A DNA stretch of 64,000 nucleotides from VAZQ01 sp963817135 (GTDB taxonomy: Bacteria > Pseudomonadota > Alphaproteobacteria > Rhizobiales > Xanthobacteraceae): positions 62,001-126,000 of the forward strand of contig CAWFNG010000013.1 in NCBI GenBank assembly GCA_963817135.1, in the 5' to 3' direction. Made by a program: the position numbers and the translations under genes. Under the pieces are notes generated by a model. The model was given only the letters and a program-made list of their open reading frames with translations, was not told the DNA's origin and made no database searches. Of this stretch, positions 56,848 to 64,000 are shown piece by piece (within the stretch, counting starts at the first letter, position 1; every line of letters starts with the position of its first letter).

Positions 56848-58608
56848 TCACGCCACGGCTCGGCGGAACACATCCGTCAGCGCGGCGAGGCCGTTTTCCA
56901 TGCTGCCCTTGAGGTGCACACGCAACGCGCGCCTGCCGCGCTCGGTAAGCACGTCGAAGTCGCCGCGCGCCTGCGCCGCCTCAACAATCCCGAAGCTGAT
57001 CCGCTGCCCCGGTACGGGCAAATCTTCGGATGGATCGCCTGTGATCTGAAGGAAGACGCCGCTGTTCGGACCGCCTTTGTAGGCCTGGCCGGTGGAATGC
57101 AGGAAGCGTGGCCCGAAGCCGAGGCACGTGGCGACGCGGCGCTTGTCGCGCAGTGCAACGCGCAGCTCCTGCAATCGGGCGGTGTGCCTCTCATTACGCG
57201 CGATATAGGCAAGGAGCGCGGCGTAGTCGCCGGAACGAATGCGCGAGAGGTGCGCCCTGACCCAGCTTTCGATACCCCCGTCCGCACCCGCGCGGCGAAG
57301 CGCTTCGGCATTCGCGGTGTCGGTATAAAGCTCGATGGTATCACTCGCGACCACCGGTTTCTCCCGTGGCAAATCGCCGGATTTTTCGAATGCGGCCGTC
57401 AGCTCGCGCGTTTTCGTCTTGCTTGCCTCTACGTCGGGCTGATCGAAGGGATTGATGCCGAGCACCGCCCCGGCAACCGCAACGGCAATTTCGAAGCGGA
57501 AGAATTCCTGGGCGATCTGCTCAAGCGAGTACACGACGATGCGAATGACGGGATGGCGAGCCTGCTCGATGGCTGCGAGTAGGCGTTCCTGCTCCGCGTC
57601 GGCTTCGCTCGCCATGCGCAAATGAATGAACAACCGGTCCGGGCCATACACATCGACCGGACCGAGCGGCTCGGCATCGATGGGGATCAGGCCCTTGCCG
57701 TTTTTGCCCGTGGATTCGGCAATGAGCTGCTCGGCCCAGGCGCCGAAGGCGGCAAGCCGGGGCGAGGCAATGATGGTCACCTTGTCGCGTCCGAGCGTTC
57801 CCGCCACGCCCAAGGCGATGCCGAGTTGCACGCCGGGGTTTTCCGCGGGCGGAACGTCCGGCCCGCAGGAGCGCAGCATCAGCTGTGCCGACTTAAGGAG
57901 GGCACCGAGATCGATGCCGGCGACCGCGGCGGGAACGAGGCCGAAGGCCGAGAGCACGGAATACCGCCCGCCGATACTCGGCACACCATGGAACACATGG
58001 CGGAATTGCAATCTTCGCGCGGTCTCCTCGAGCGAGGAGCCAGGGTCCGTCACCGCAACGAAATTCCGCCCGGCATTGCCGATCGTCTGCGCGACACGCT
58101 CACGGAAATAATCGTTGAGAATATTCGGCTCGGTCGTGCTGCCGGACTTGCTCGACACGATGAACAGGGTTTTTGCGAGATCGATTTTCGCTTGCGTCTC
58201 TCTGATCTGCGCCGGATCAGTGGAATCAAGGATGCGCAATTTCGGCCAGCCCGGCTTGTGACCGAAGATCTGCGCCAACACTTCAGGCCCCAGGCTGGAT
58301 CCGCCCATGCCGAGAAGCAGCGCATCGGTGAAGCCATCGTCCCTCACTTCCTGCGCGAAGGCAGCATAACCTTGCATCTCTTTAAGGCCTTGACCGATGC
58401 AGTCGAGCCATCCCAGCCAGCGGTCTTCGTCGGCGTTCGTCCACAGCGACTTGTCACGCCGAAACAGCCGGCGAATGTTGCCCCGGATCCGCCATTCCTC
58501 CGTCATTTCGTTTACGCTCTGCTCGAGAGCCGGCGCGCAGCGAATGCTCTGCGTGCCCTGCAGCGCCTTATCCGGGTTCGTGACGGTTTTTTCTTTTGCC
58601 AGACTCAT
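56848..58608 (-). CDS. pgi: Glucose-6-phosphate isomerase, related to bifunctional Tal-Pgi but lacking transaldolase
   Basis: A 586-residue protein in which everything from about residue 30 matches the isomerase half of the fused transaldolase/isomerase of Rhizobiales: TEEWRIRGNIRRLF, DALLLGMGGSSLGPEVLAQIFG, VSSKSGSTTEPN (phosphate-binding Ser-rich loop), HGVPSIGGRYSVLS and TESTGKNGKGL-like AESTGKNGKGLIPI. The transaldolase half, normally some 370 residues ahead of it, is missing. Residues 10-20 (TNPDKALQGTQSI) look somewhat like the first residues of that half. It starts in the tkt stop (ATGA) and leaves 24 bases before gnd. Confidence 0.9.
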   Translation of the reverse strand: MSLAKEKTVTNPDKALQGTQSIRCAPALEQSVNEMTEEWRIRGNIRRLFRRDKSLWTNADEDRWLGWLDCIGQGLKEMQGYAAFAQEVRDDGFTDALLLGMGGSSLGPEVLAQIFGHKPGWPKLRILDSTDPAQIRETQAKIDLAKTLFIVSSKSGSTTEPNILNDYFRERVAQTIGNAGRNFVAVTDPGSSLEETARRLQFRHVFHGVPSIGGRYSVLSAFGLVPAAVAGIDLGALLKSAQLMLRSCGPDVPPAENPGVQLGIALGVAGTLGRDKVTIIASPRLAAFGAWAEQLIAESTGKNGKGLIPIDAEPLGPVDVYGPDRLFIHLRMASEADAEQERLLAAIEQARHPVIRIVVYSLEQIAQEFFRFEIAVAVAGAVLGINPFDQPDVEASKTKTRELTAAFEKSGDLPREKPVVASDTIELYTDTANAEALRRAGADGGIESWVRAHLSRIRSGDYAALLAYIARNERHTARLQELRVALRDKRRVATCLGFGPRFLHSTGQAYKGGPNSGVFLQITGDPSEDLPVPGQRISFGIVEAAQARGDFDVLTERGRRALRVHLKGSMENGLAALTDVFRRAVA

Positions 58609-60698
58609 GACCGTTTGCTCCCGGCGATCTGCGTCGTTGCGGCTTCCAACACCCGCTCCGGGGTGAAGCCGAATTTCTTCAACAGATCCTTGATCGGGGC
58701 GGACGCACCGAACGAATGCATGCCGATGATGGTGCCGCGCGGTCCGGCATAGCGATCCCAGCCGATGACGCTCCCCTGTTCGACGGTGACGCGGGCGCCG
58801 ATATGCGGCGGCAATACGCTGCTGCGATACTGCTCGTCCTGCTGCTCGAACAGCTCCCACGACGGCATGCTGACTACGCGCGCGGGCGTGCCTCTGCGCC
58901 GCAGCTCCTCGTAGGCTTTGATGCAGAGCTGCACCTCGCTGCCGGTTCCTATGAGAATGACGTGCGGCTCGCCTCCATCGGCATCCGCCATCACATAGGC
59001 GCCGCGGCTTACTCCGCTTGCCGGTGCGTAGCGGCTCCTGTCGAACACCGGCAGCGATTGCCGGCTCAGCGCGAGACACACCGGGTGATCCTTGAGTCGC
59101 ATAATTACCCGATAGGCCTCGGTAACCTCGTTGGCATCCGCGGGCCGCAGGACAATCATGCCGGGAATGGCGCGCAAGCCGACGAGCTGCTCGATCGGCT
59201 GATGCGTCGGTCCGTCTTCGCCTACCCCGATGGAATCGTGGGTGAAGACGTGAAAGACCGGCAGTTCCATCAAAGCGGCGAGCCGTAGGGCCGGCCGCAT
59301 GTAGTCGCTGAAGATCAAGAACGTTGCGCCGAATGCGCGCAGGTGCGAAAGCACGAGGCCGTTGACGATCGCCCCCATGGCGTGCTCGCGGACGCCGAAA
59401 TGCAGATTGCGGCCGCCCGGCTCGCCCCGCGCCAAGGTGCCGGCGCCCTCGCCTGCAAGCTTGGTCTTGGTCGATGGCGCGAGATCGCCGGCGCCGCCGA
59501 TCAACCAGGGGACGCGCGCGGCGATCGCATTGAGCACCTTGCCGGAAGCTTCGCGCGTCGCCATGCCTTTTTCGTCAGGGGGAAAACTCGGAAGGTCCGC
59601 ATCCCAGCCTTGCGGCAGTTCGCCCTCGATCTGCTGCACGATCTCCTGCCCGGCTTGCGGGTATTGGCGGCGGTAGGCGTCGAACGTTTTCTGCCATGCC
59701 TGACGAAGCTTGGCGCCGCGCGCGCCGATGCCAGCTTCGAATGCCTCGTAAACACCGGCCGGCACCAGGAACTGCGCATCCTGCGGCCAGCCATAGCTCG
59801 CTTTGGCAAGGCGCACTTCCTCTTCACCCAGCGCGTCGCTGTGCGCGGCGGCCGTGTTCTGCTTATGCGGCGCGCCATATCCGATAATGCTGTCGACGAT
59901 TATCAGCGTCGGGCGATCTTTGCTGTGCCGGAAATTCTCCAATGCATCGGCGATGCGCGCTCGATCGTTGGCGTCGTGAACATGCGCCACATTCCAGTGA
60001 TAGGCCTCGAAACGCTTCGCCACGTCCTCGCTGAAAGCAAGGTCGGTGTGACCTTCAATCGTGACCGTGTTGCTGTCGTAAATCCAGCAGAGATTGGAAA
60101 GTCCGAGATGGCCGGCCAGCGATGCCGCTTCGCTTGCGACGCCCTCCATGAGGTCGCCGTCGCTGCAGATCACGTAGACGTCGTAGTCGAAAATGGCGAG
60201 GTCTGGCCGGTTGTAGCGCGCTGCCAGCCAACGCGATGCCATGGCCATGCCGACGCTGTTGCCGCATCCCTGGCCGAGCGGTCCCGTGGTGGTCTCCACA
60301 CCGGTGGTGTGCCGGTATTCAGGATGGCCCGGGGTGACGCTGTCGATTTGACGAAATTGCTTGATGTCGTCGAGGCTGACGGCCGGCTCCTTGCTGATCT
60401 GATTTGCCTTGAGGCGGCGCACCCCTGAGAGGTGCAGCATCGCATAGAGCAGCATGGAGGCATGCCCCGCCGAGAGGACAAAGCGGTCCCGGTTGGGCCA
60501 AAGCGGGTCAGCGGGGTCGTACCGGAGAAAGTGCTGCCACAGCGTATATATCACCGGGGCCAGCGCCATCGGTGAGCCGGGATGGCCGGAATTCGCCTTC
60601 TGCACCGCGTCAATCGCGAGCGTGCGAATGGTATTGATGCATAGCTCGTCGCTGTGATGCTGATCTCGCGCGGCTTGCTCTCTGATTTCTGCGGGCAT
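58605..60698 (-). CDS. tkt: Transketolase
   Basis: Thiamine diphosphate enzyme moving two-carbon units in the pentose phosphate pathway. The 697-residue protein has all three domains: the ThDP motif CSDGDLMEGVASEAASLAG near residue 155-175, GHPGSPMALAP early, the central pyrimidine-binding part with HFGVREHAMGAI, and the C-terminal domain (VILIGTGSEVQLCIKAYEEL). The start ATG 60698 follows a spacer of 125 bases. It is the first gene of the minus-strand operon. Confidence 0.97.
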   Translation of the reverse strand: MPAEIREQAARDQHHSDELCINTIRTLAIDAVQKANSGHPGSPMALAPVIYTLWQHFLRYDPADPLWPNRDRFVLSAGHASMLLYAMLHLSGVRRLKANQISKEPAVSLDDIKQFRQIDSVTPGHPEYRHTTGVETTTGPLGQGCGNSVGMAMASRWLAARYNRPDLAIFDYDVYVICSDGDLMEGVASEAASLAGHLGLSNLCWIYDSNTVTIEGHTDLAFSEDVAKRFEAYHWNVAHVHDANDRARIADALENFRHSKDRPTLIIVDSIIGYGAPHKQNTAAAHSDALGEEEVRLAKASYGWPQDAQFLVPAGVYEAFEAGIGARGAKLRQAWQKTFDAYRRQYPQAGQEIVQQIEGELPQGWDADLPSFPPDEKGMATREASGKVLNAIAARVPWLIGGAGDLAPSTKTKLAGEGAGTLARGEPGGRNLHFGVREHAMGAIVNGLVLSHLRAFGATFLIFSDYMRPALRLAALMELPVFHVFTHDSIGVGEDGPTHQPIEQLVGLRAIPGMIVLRPADANEVTEAYRVIMRLKDHPVCLALSRQSLPVFDRSRYAPASGVSRGAYVMADADGGEPHVILIGTGSEVQLCIKAYEELRRRGTPARVVSMPSWELFEQQDEQYRSSVLPPHIGARVTVEQGSVIGWDRYAGPRGTIIGMHSFGASAPIKDLLKKFGFTPERVLEAATTQIAGSKRS

Positions 60699-60823
60699 GT
60701 TGAGACGATCGAATCCGGTGGGCTCGAAGCTCTGTCGGCGCCCACCTTAGCAAATTCGAAGATCAACACGCGGGCTCGACAGACGTTCCGTCCGCCAAGG
60801 GTAACGGAATTGTAAGGCGGGTG

Positions 60824-61393
60824 CTAACGCGCGGGGCCGCTTGTCCGCGCTTTCGCCGCATCCGACCGCCGCGCCGCCGGCAGCTGCGAAGGCATATATT
60901 TCGCCAGCACCGACTGGTCGAGCTGCGCGATGGAGCTGTCGGGAAGCCGATGCCAGACCTCGTCCATGCCGAGGAGCGGGATTCCGAGGTATCCGCGCAC
61001 GGTCAGCTTCTGGCCATCGGGGCTCACGCTCATGATGGCGCTGTAGATCTTGCCGTCCCGCGGATCGAGAATGTTGCCCTCTTCGTACTGCAGTCCCTGC
61101 CGCTTCATTCCGCGCACCAGCGGCAATCCGAGCATGGGCGCATTCTTGCGATCGTCTGTGCATGCAACACACATCGGCGGCTTTCCCTCGTCCTCCGGCC
61201 GCTTGAAGAGCTTTGCGATGGCGCCTTCGTAGGTGCCGTTGCGCTCGACGAAAAGGAACCAGACGACCGTCCGGCCGTTCTCGTCCACCTTTTGCCACAA
61301 CCCCGCAGCAGTCGGCTCAGCTCGCGCCGCCAGTGTGGTGAATGTCAGGGCGGCAAAAGTGACCAGAATGAACGTCAGCGGTTGTATTTTCAA
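60824..61393 (-). CDS. DUF2147 domain-containing protein, exported
   Basis: A 189-residue protein with a signal peptide (FILVTFAALTFTTLAARA) and the DUF2147 domain: GLWQKVDENGRTVVWFLFVE, GAIAKLFKRPEDEGKPPMCVACTDD, and GYLGIPLLGMDEVWHRL. The family is widespread in proteobacteria; its function is unknown. No ATG exists at the right place; TTG 61393 (LKIQPLTF) gives a proper signal peptide. It is divergent from the ABC exporter genes, with 259 bases between. Confidence 0.85.
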   Translation of the reverse strand: MKIQPLTFILVTFAALTFTTLAARAEPTAAGLWQKVDENGRTVVWFLFVERNGTYEGAIAKLFKRPEDEGKPPMCVACTDDRKNAPMLGLPLVRGMKRQGLQYEEGNILDPRDGKIYSAIMSVSPDGQKLTVRGYLGIPLLGMDEVWHRLPDSSIAQLDQSVLAKYMPSQLPAARRSDAAKARTSGPAR

Positions 61394-61652
61394 AGCGAAA
61401 ACCCGTTGTCCCAGGATTACGGTGCGAGGCCGCCCCATGCCGCAAGAATGTGGTGATTTCGCGAAACCGGGCCGCCGGCTTCCGTGCTCATTTTCGCATA
61501 TTGCAGGCTTTGCACGTTGTATGTTGGGCGAACCGGCTCTATTTGTGGTTCCCGAGCGACGAAAGCGCCCGATGCGGCATCCCCACGTTGCACGGACGCT
61601 CGCTTGCGAATACGACTGCACCCACACGGGAACTCGATCGCTCTTTCCGACA

Positions 61653-62786
61653 ATGTCGCTGATCTTTACCCTTGCGTCGCGGAACCTGTTTCACGATCGG
61701 CTTCGCTTCATTGCGACGGTCGTCGGCATTGTCTTCTCGATTATCCTTGTGACCGTGCAGATGGGCCTGTATCTGGGGTTCGGTCGGATGGTCACCACCA
61801 TGATCGATCACGCCAATGCGGACCTCTGGGTCATATCGCCGACGACCAAATGTTTCGAGGACCCGATATTGCTGGATGACCGCCAGCAATTCCGCGCGAT
61901 GTCGATCCCTGGCGTGATCGATGCGACTCCCGTGGTGATCGGATTTGCGCAATGGCGGATGCCGAACGGCGGAGCCTCGCCGGTATTTGTCGTCGGCTCG
62001 GATCTGCGCGCCGGCGGTTTGCGGCCTTGGAACCTGGTGGCGGGCAGTGTCGAGGCCCTGGAAATACCCGGTGCGATTGCGGTCGATCGCTCCTATCTGG
62101 ACAGGCTCGGGATAACCGGGATTGGTTCGCATGCCGAGATTCGCGACCATAAGGTCGAAGTGGTGGCGCTGACCGAGGGCATCCGATCATTCACCACGAC
62201 GCCGTACGTATTTGTGCCGCTCGACCGGGCGCGAACCTATACCGGGGTGGCGTCGAGCAAGGCAACTTATTTCCTGGTGCGCGTTGCGCCCAACGCCGAC
62301 CTTGAAACTGTTCGCAGCCGGATCACCGCGAACCTGTCCGATGTCCAGGTTCTCACCTCGGCGGAATTCCGCGACCGCAGCCGATCCTTTTGGTTGTTCG
62401 GCACCGGGGCCGGCGCAGCCCTGTTCGCCGGCGCCTTGCTCGGCGTCATAGTCGGCACAGTCATCGTTGCACAGACACTCTATTCAAGCACCAAGGACCA
62501 TATCAACGAATTTGCTACCTTGCGCGCCATCGGCTCATCGGGGATTTACATTCACAAAGTGATCATTTGTCAGGCACTGCTCAACGCGGTCATCGGTTTT
62601 GCGTTGGCCGCCATCGTCAGTCTCGTCATTGTGCGCAACACCGCGAATTCAGCTTTGCCGATCGTGTTGACGCCCGGACTGACCTTGTCTCTCTTTCTGC
62701 TGACGGTCGCGATGTGCGTGATATCCGCCATCGCTGCGATTGTGAAAGTGACCCGCATAGACCCTGCCATGGTATTTACGCGATGA
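61653..62786 (+). CDS. ABC transporter permease, DevC/MacB-like
   Basis: A 377-residue FtsX-type permease: one N-terminal transmembrane helix (FIATVVGIVFSIILVTVQMG), a periplasmic domain of about 220 residues, then three C-terminal helices (GAGAALFAGALLGVIVGTVIV, FALAAIVSLVIV, SLFLLTVAMCVISAI). The form matches the DevC permeases of DevBCA exporters. It probably expels a lipid, glycolipid or small molecule. ATG 61653 begins the first conserved residues MSLIFTLASRNLF. It overlaps the ATPase gene by four bases. Confidence 0.88.
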   Translation: MSLIFTLASRNLFHDRLRFIATVVGIVFSIILVTVQMGLYLGFGRMVTTMIDHANADLWVISPTTKCFEDPILLDDRQQFRAMSIPGVIDATPVVIGFAQWRMPNGGASPVFVVGSDLRAGGLRPWNLVAGSVEALEIPGAIAVDRSYLDRLGITGIGSHAEIRDHKVEVVALTEGIRSFTTTPYVFVPLDRARTYTGVASSKATYFLVRVAPNADLETVRSRITANLSDVQVLTSAEFRDRSRSFWLFGTGAGAALFAGALLGVIVGTVIVAQTLYSSTKDHINEFATLRAIGSSGIYIHKVIICQALLNAVIGFALAAIVSLVIVRNTANSALPIVLTPGLTLSLFLLTVAMCVISAIAAIVKVTRIDPAMVFTR

Positions 62787-63532
62787 CGGAGCCGGTGCTC
62801 GAAGCCGTCGGTGTCGTCAAGTTTCTCGGCAGTGGGGCGGCTCAGGTCGAAGCGCTGAAGGGCGTGAGCCTGTCGCTTTCCGGAGGCGAGCTCACGCTGC
62901 TGATGGGGCCATCAGGCAGCGGCAAGACGACGTTGCTATCGGTGCTCGGCTGCATGATGACGCCGACCAGGGGCAGGGTGCGCGTGCGCGGTCGCTCCAC
63001 CGAGAACCTCGGTCCCGAGGATCTGACCAAGCTGCGCCGTGAACACATCGGTTTCGTTTTCCAATCCTACCATCTGTTTCCAACTCTCACGGCGCTCGAC
63101 AACGTTCGATTGGTGTTCGACGTGCGCGGCGAGCGCTCTGCGCAAGCCAGCCGTAAGGCGCAAGAAGCACTGGCGCTCGTCGGCCTTTCGCACAAGAACA
63201 AGTCCTATCCCCTTGAACTAAGCGGAGGCGAACAGCAGCGCGTGGCGATTGCACGCGCGATTGCAGGAAATGCCTCGGCGGTGTTGGCCGACGAGCCGAC
63301 GGCGGCGTTGGACAGCGAGAACGGTCACGCCATAATGAGCGTGCTTGCCCGCATCGCCAAAGAGCGCACGCGCGGGGTGTTGGTCGTCACCCACGATCCC
63401 CGTATATTGCCGTTCGCCAGTCGCGTGGTCCGCATCGAAGATGGACTGATCGTCGGCGAGCAGCGGGGCAGTGCGGTGCTCGATGCGAGAAAAGAGGAGC
63501 CTCGTGCCATTCATGCTTATGCCCAGAAGTAG
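62783..63532 (+). CDS. ABC transporter ATP-binding protein, DevA/LolD-like
   Basis: A 249-residue ATPase subunit: Walker A GPSGSGKTT near residue 44, Q-loop FVFQSYHLFP, ABC signature LSGGEQQRVAIARAI, Walker B AVLADEPTAALD and H-loop VVTHD. It belongs to the group serving MacB, LolD and DevA exporters. It starts in the permease stop (ATGA) and overlaps the start of the membrane-fusion protein gene. Confidence 0.92.
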   Translation: MTEPVLEAVGVVKFLGSGAAQVEALKGVSLSLSGGELTLLMGPSGSGKTTLLSVLGCMMTPTRGRVRVRGRSTENLGPEDLTKLRREHIGFVFQSYHLFPTLTALDNVRLVFDVRGERSAQASRKAQEALALVGLSHKNKSYPLELSGGEQQRVAIARAIAGNASAVLADEPTAALDSENGHAIMSVLARIAKERTRGVLVVTHDPRILPFASRVVRIEDGLIVGEQRGSAVLDARKEEPRAIHAYAQK

Positions 63533-64000
63533 CGTCGCATGTCTTCTGGTTGGACTGGTCTGTGCGCTTGCAACCCTGATGCCCATGCCGGCAGCGCCGG
63601 CGGCGGAAGAAAAACCGTGGCAGGCTGTCGCGCCCGGTCGGGTCGAGCCTGCCTCGGGCGAGATCAAAATCGCGACCTCCTCCATCGGCTTGATCCGCGA
63701 GGTGCTGGTAAAGGCCGGGGACAAGGTCGCTGCCGGCGACCCGCTGATCCGCCTCACCGATAGAGAGGCGCAGGCGCGAGTGGCCAATGCCGAAGCGCAG
63801 GTCGCCATGCGCAAACGCGCACGTAATGACCAAAATCCTCCGGCAAGGGCGGGCGACCGGCGCAAGGCCGAGGACGCGGTTGCCGACGGGGAAAAGTCCG
63901 TGCTTGAGGCGCGCGCCGCACTCGATCGTGCGGCGATTGAAAGACGGGCGGGACGCGGGGCCGATGCGGACGTTGAAAACGCGCGATCGGCGCTTGCCCG
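63513..64000 (+). CDS. HlyD-family membrane fusion protein, 5' part (cut by window end)
   Basis: The frame from ATG 63513 (alternatives GTG 63504, ATG 63519) is open to the end of the window. It encodes a signal peptide or anchor (VACLLVGLVCALATLMPMPAAPA), then GRVEPASGEIKIATSSIGLIREVLVKAGDKVAAGDPLIRL, the lipoyl-like domain of periplasmic adaptors, and the start of a coiled-coil hairpin rich in Ala, Arg and Glu (ADGEKSVLEARAALDRAAIE). With the permease and ATPase it makes a DevBCA-like export system; the outer-membrane partner is not visible. Confidence 0.85.
   Translation, partial: MLMPRSSVACLLVGLVCALATLMPMPAAPAAEEKPWQAVAPGRVEPASGEIKIATSSIGLIREVLVKAGDKVAAGDPLIRLTDREAQARVANAEAQVAMRKRARNDQNPPARAGDRRKAEDAVADGEKSVLEARAALDRAAIERRAGRGADADVENARSALA

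Noticed and set aside
55852..57582. Plus-strand open frames of 300-576 codons in the sugar phosphate operon (also 54269-55429, 57622-58752, 59343-60428)
   Set aside because: All are mirror frames of zwf, gnd, pgi and tkt, which carry full catalytic motifs on the other strand.

Overview
The window is GC-rich DNA from an alphaproteobacterium of the order Hyphomicrobiales (Rhizobiales), most like the Bradyrhizobium/Xanthobacteraceae side of that order. The evidence is a complete division and cell wall (dcw) cluster ending in a long FtsZ with the C-terminal peptide EIPAFLRRQ, the NDUFA12-DUF2155 gene pair, extensin-like and Tim44-like envelope proteins, a class A RNase P RNA, and many short palindromic repeats of the type that begins GTAGCCCGGAT. 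The genus is inferred from style and remembered homologues only.

Layout. 1-254: the tail of a tyrosine integrase runs into the 3' end of a CAU-anticodon tRNA, so the edge of an integrated element lies just left of the window. 506-8893: extensin-like protein (frameshifted), Tim44-domain protein, a one-chain hydantoinase/oxoprolinase, RNase P RNA with promoter and terminator hairpin, an AmpD-like amidase (frameshifted) and a PRC-barrel-like remnant with a clear terminator. 9021-29470: four MraZ boxes and then mraZ-rsmH-ftsL-ftsI-murE-murF-mraY-murD-ftsW-murG-murC-murB-[FAD monooxygenase]-ddl-ftsQ-ftsA-ftsZ, tightly packed with ATGA overlaps. 29807-35714: lpxC, bamD, recN, ligA. 35903-39297: a tiny DUF3309 protein, aminopeptidase P (frameshifted) and prmA (frameshifted, with a palindromic element inside its reading frame).

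39321-44608 is an accessory block (MFS transporter, nitrilase-family hydrolase, lactonase-family protein, FkbM methyltransferase, 25-codon ORF) bounded by two inverted copies of a 169-bp element made of two palindromes with CTAG ends. 44605-51468 holds a ParB-domain protein, a GlcG/HbpS-like secreted protein, two small proteins, and what looks like a catabolic locus: a two-subunit Rieske oxygenase facing an enamidase-like amidohydrolase, a Bug-type solute receptor and a metallo-beta-lactamase hydrolase. 51479-52979: NDUFA12 and DUF2155. 53006-60698: a minus-strand sugar phosphate operon, tkt-pgi-gnd-zwf-pgl-gntK, in which the isomerase lacks the transaldolase half usual in relatives. 60824-64000: a DUF2147 protein and the start of a DevBCA-like ABC exporter, cut by the window end.

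Two themes cut across the window. Six genes carry one-base frameshifts, at least four of them at short homopolymer runs, which looks more like sequencing error than gene decay. Dispersed palindromes are frequent and sit at gene ends: five minus-strand genes take their stop codon from a repeat. No CRISPR array, rRNA gene or complete transposase gene was seen.
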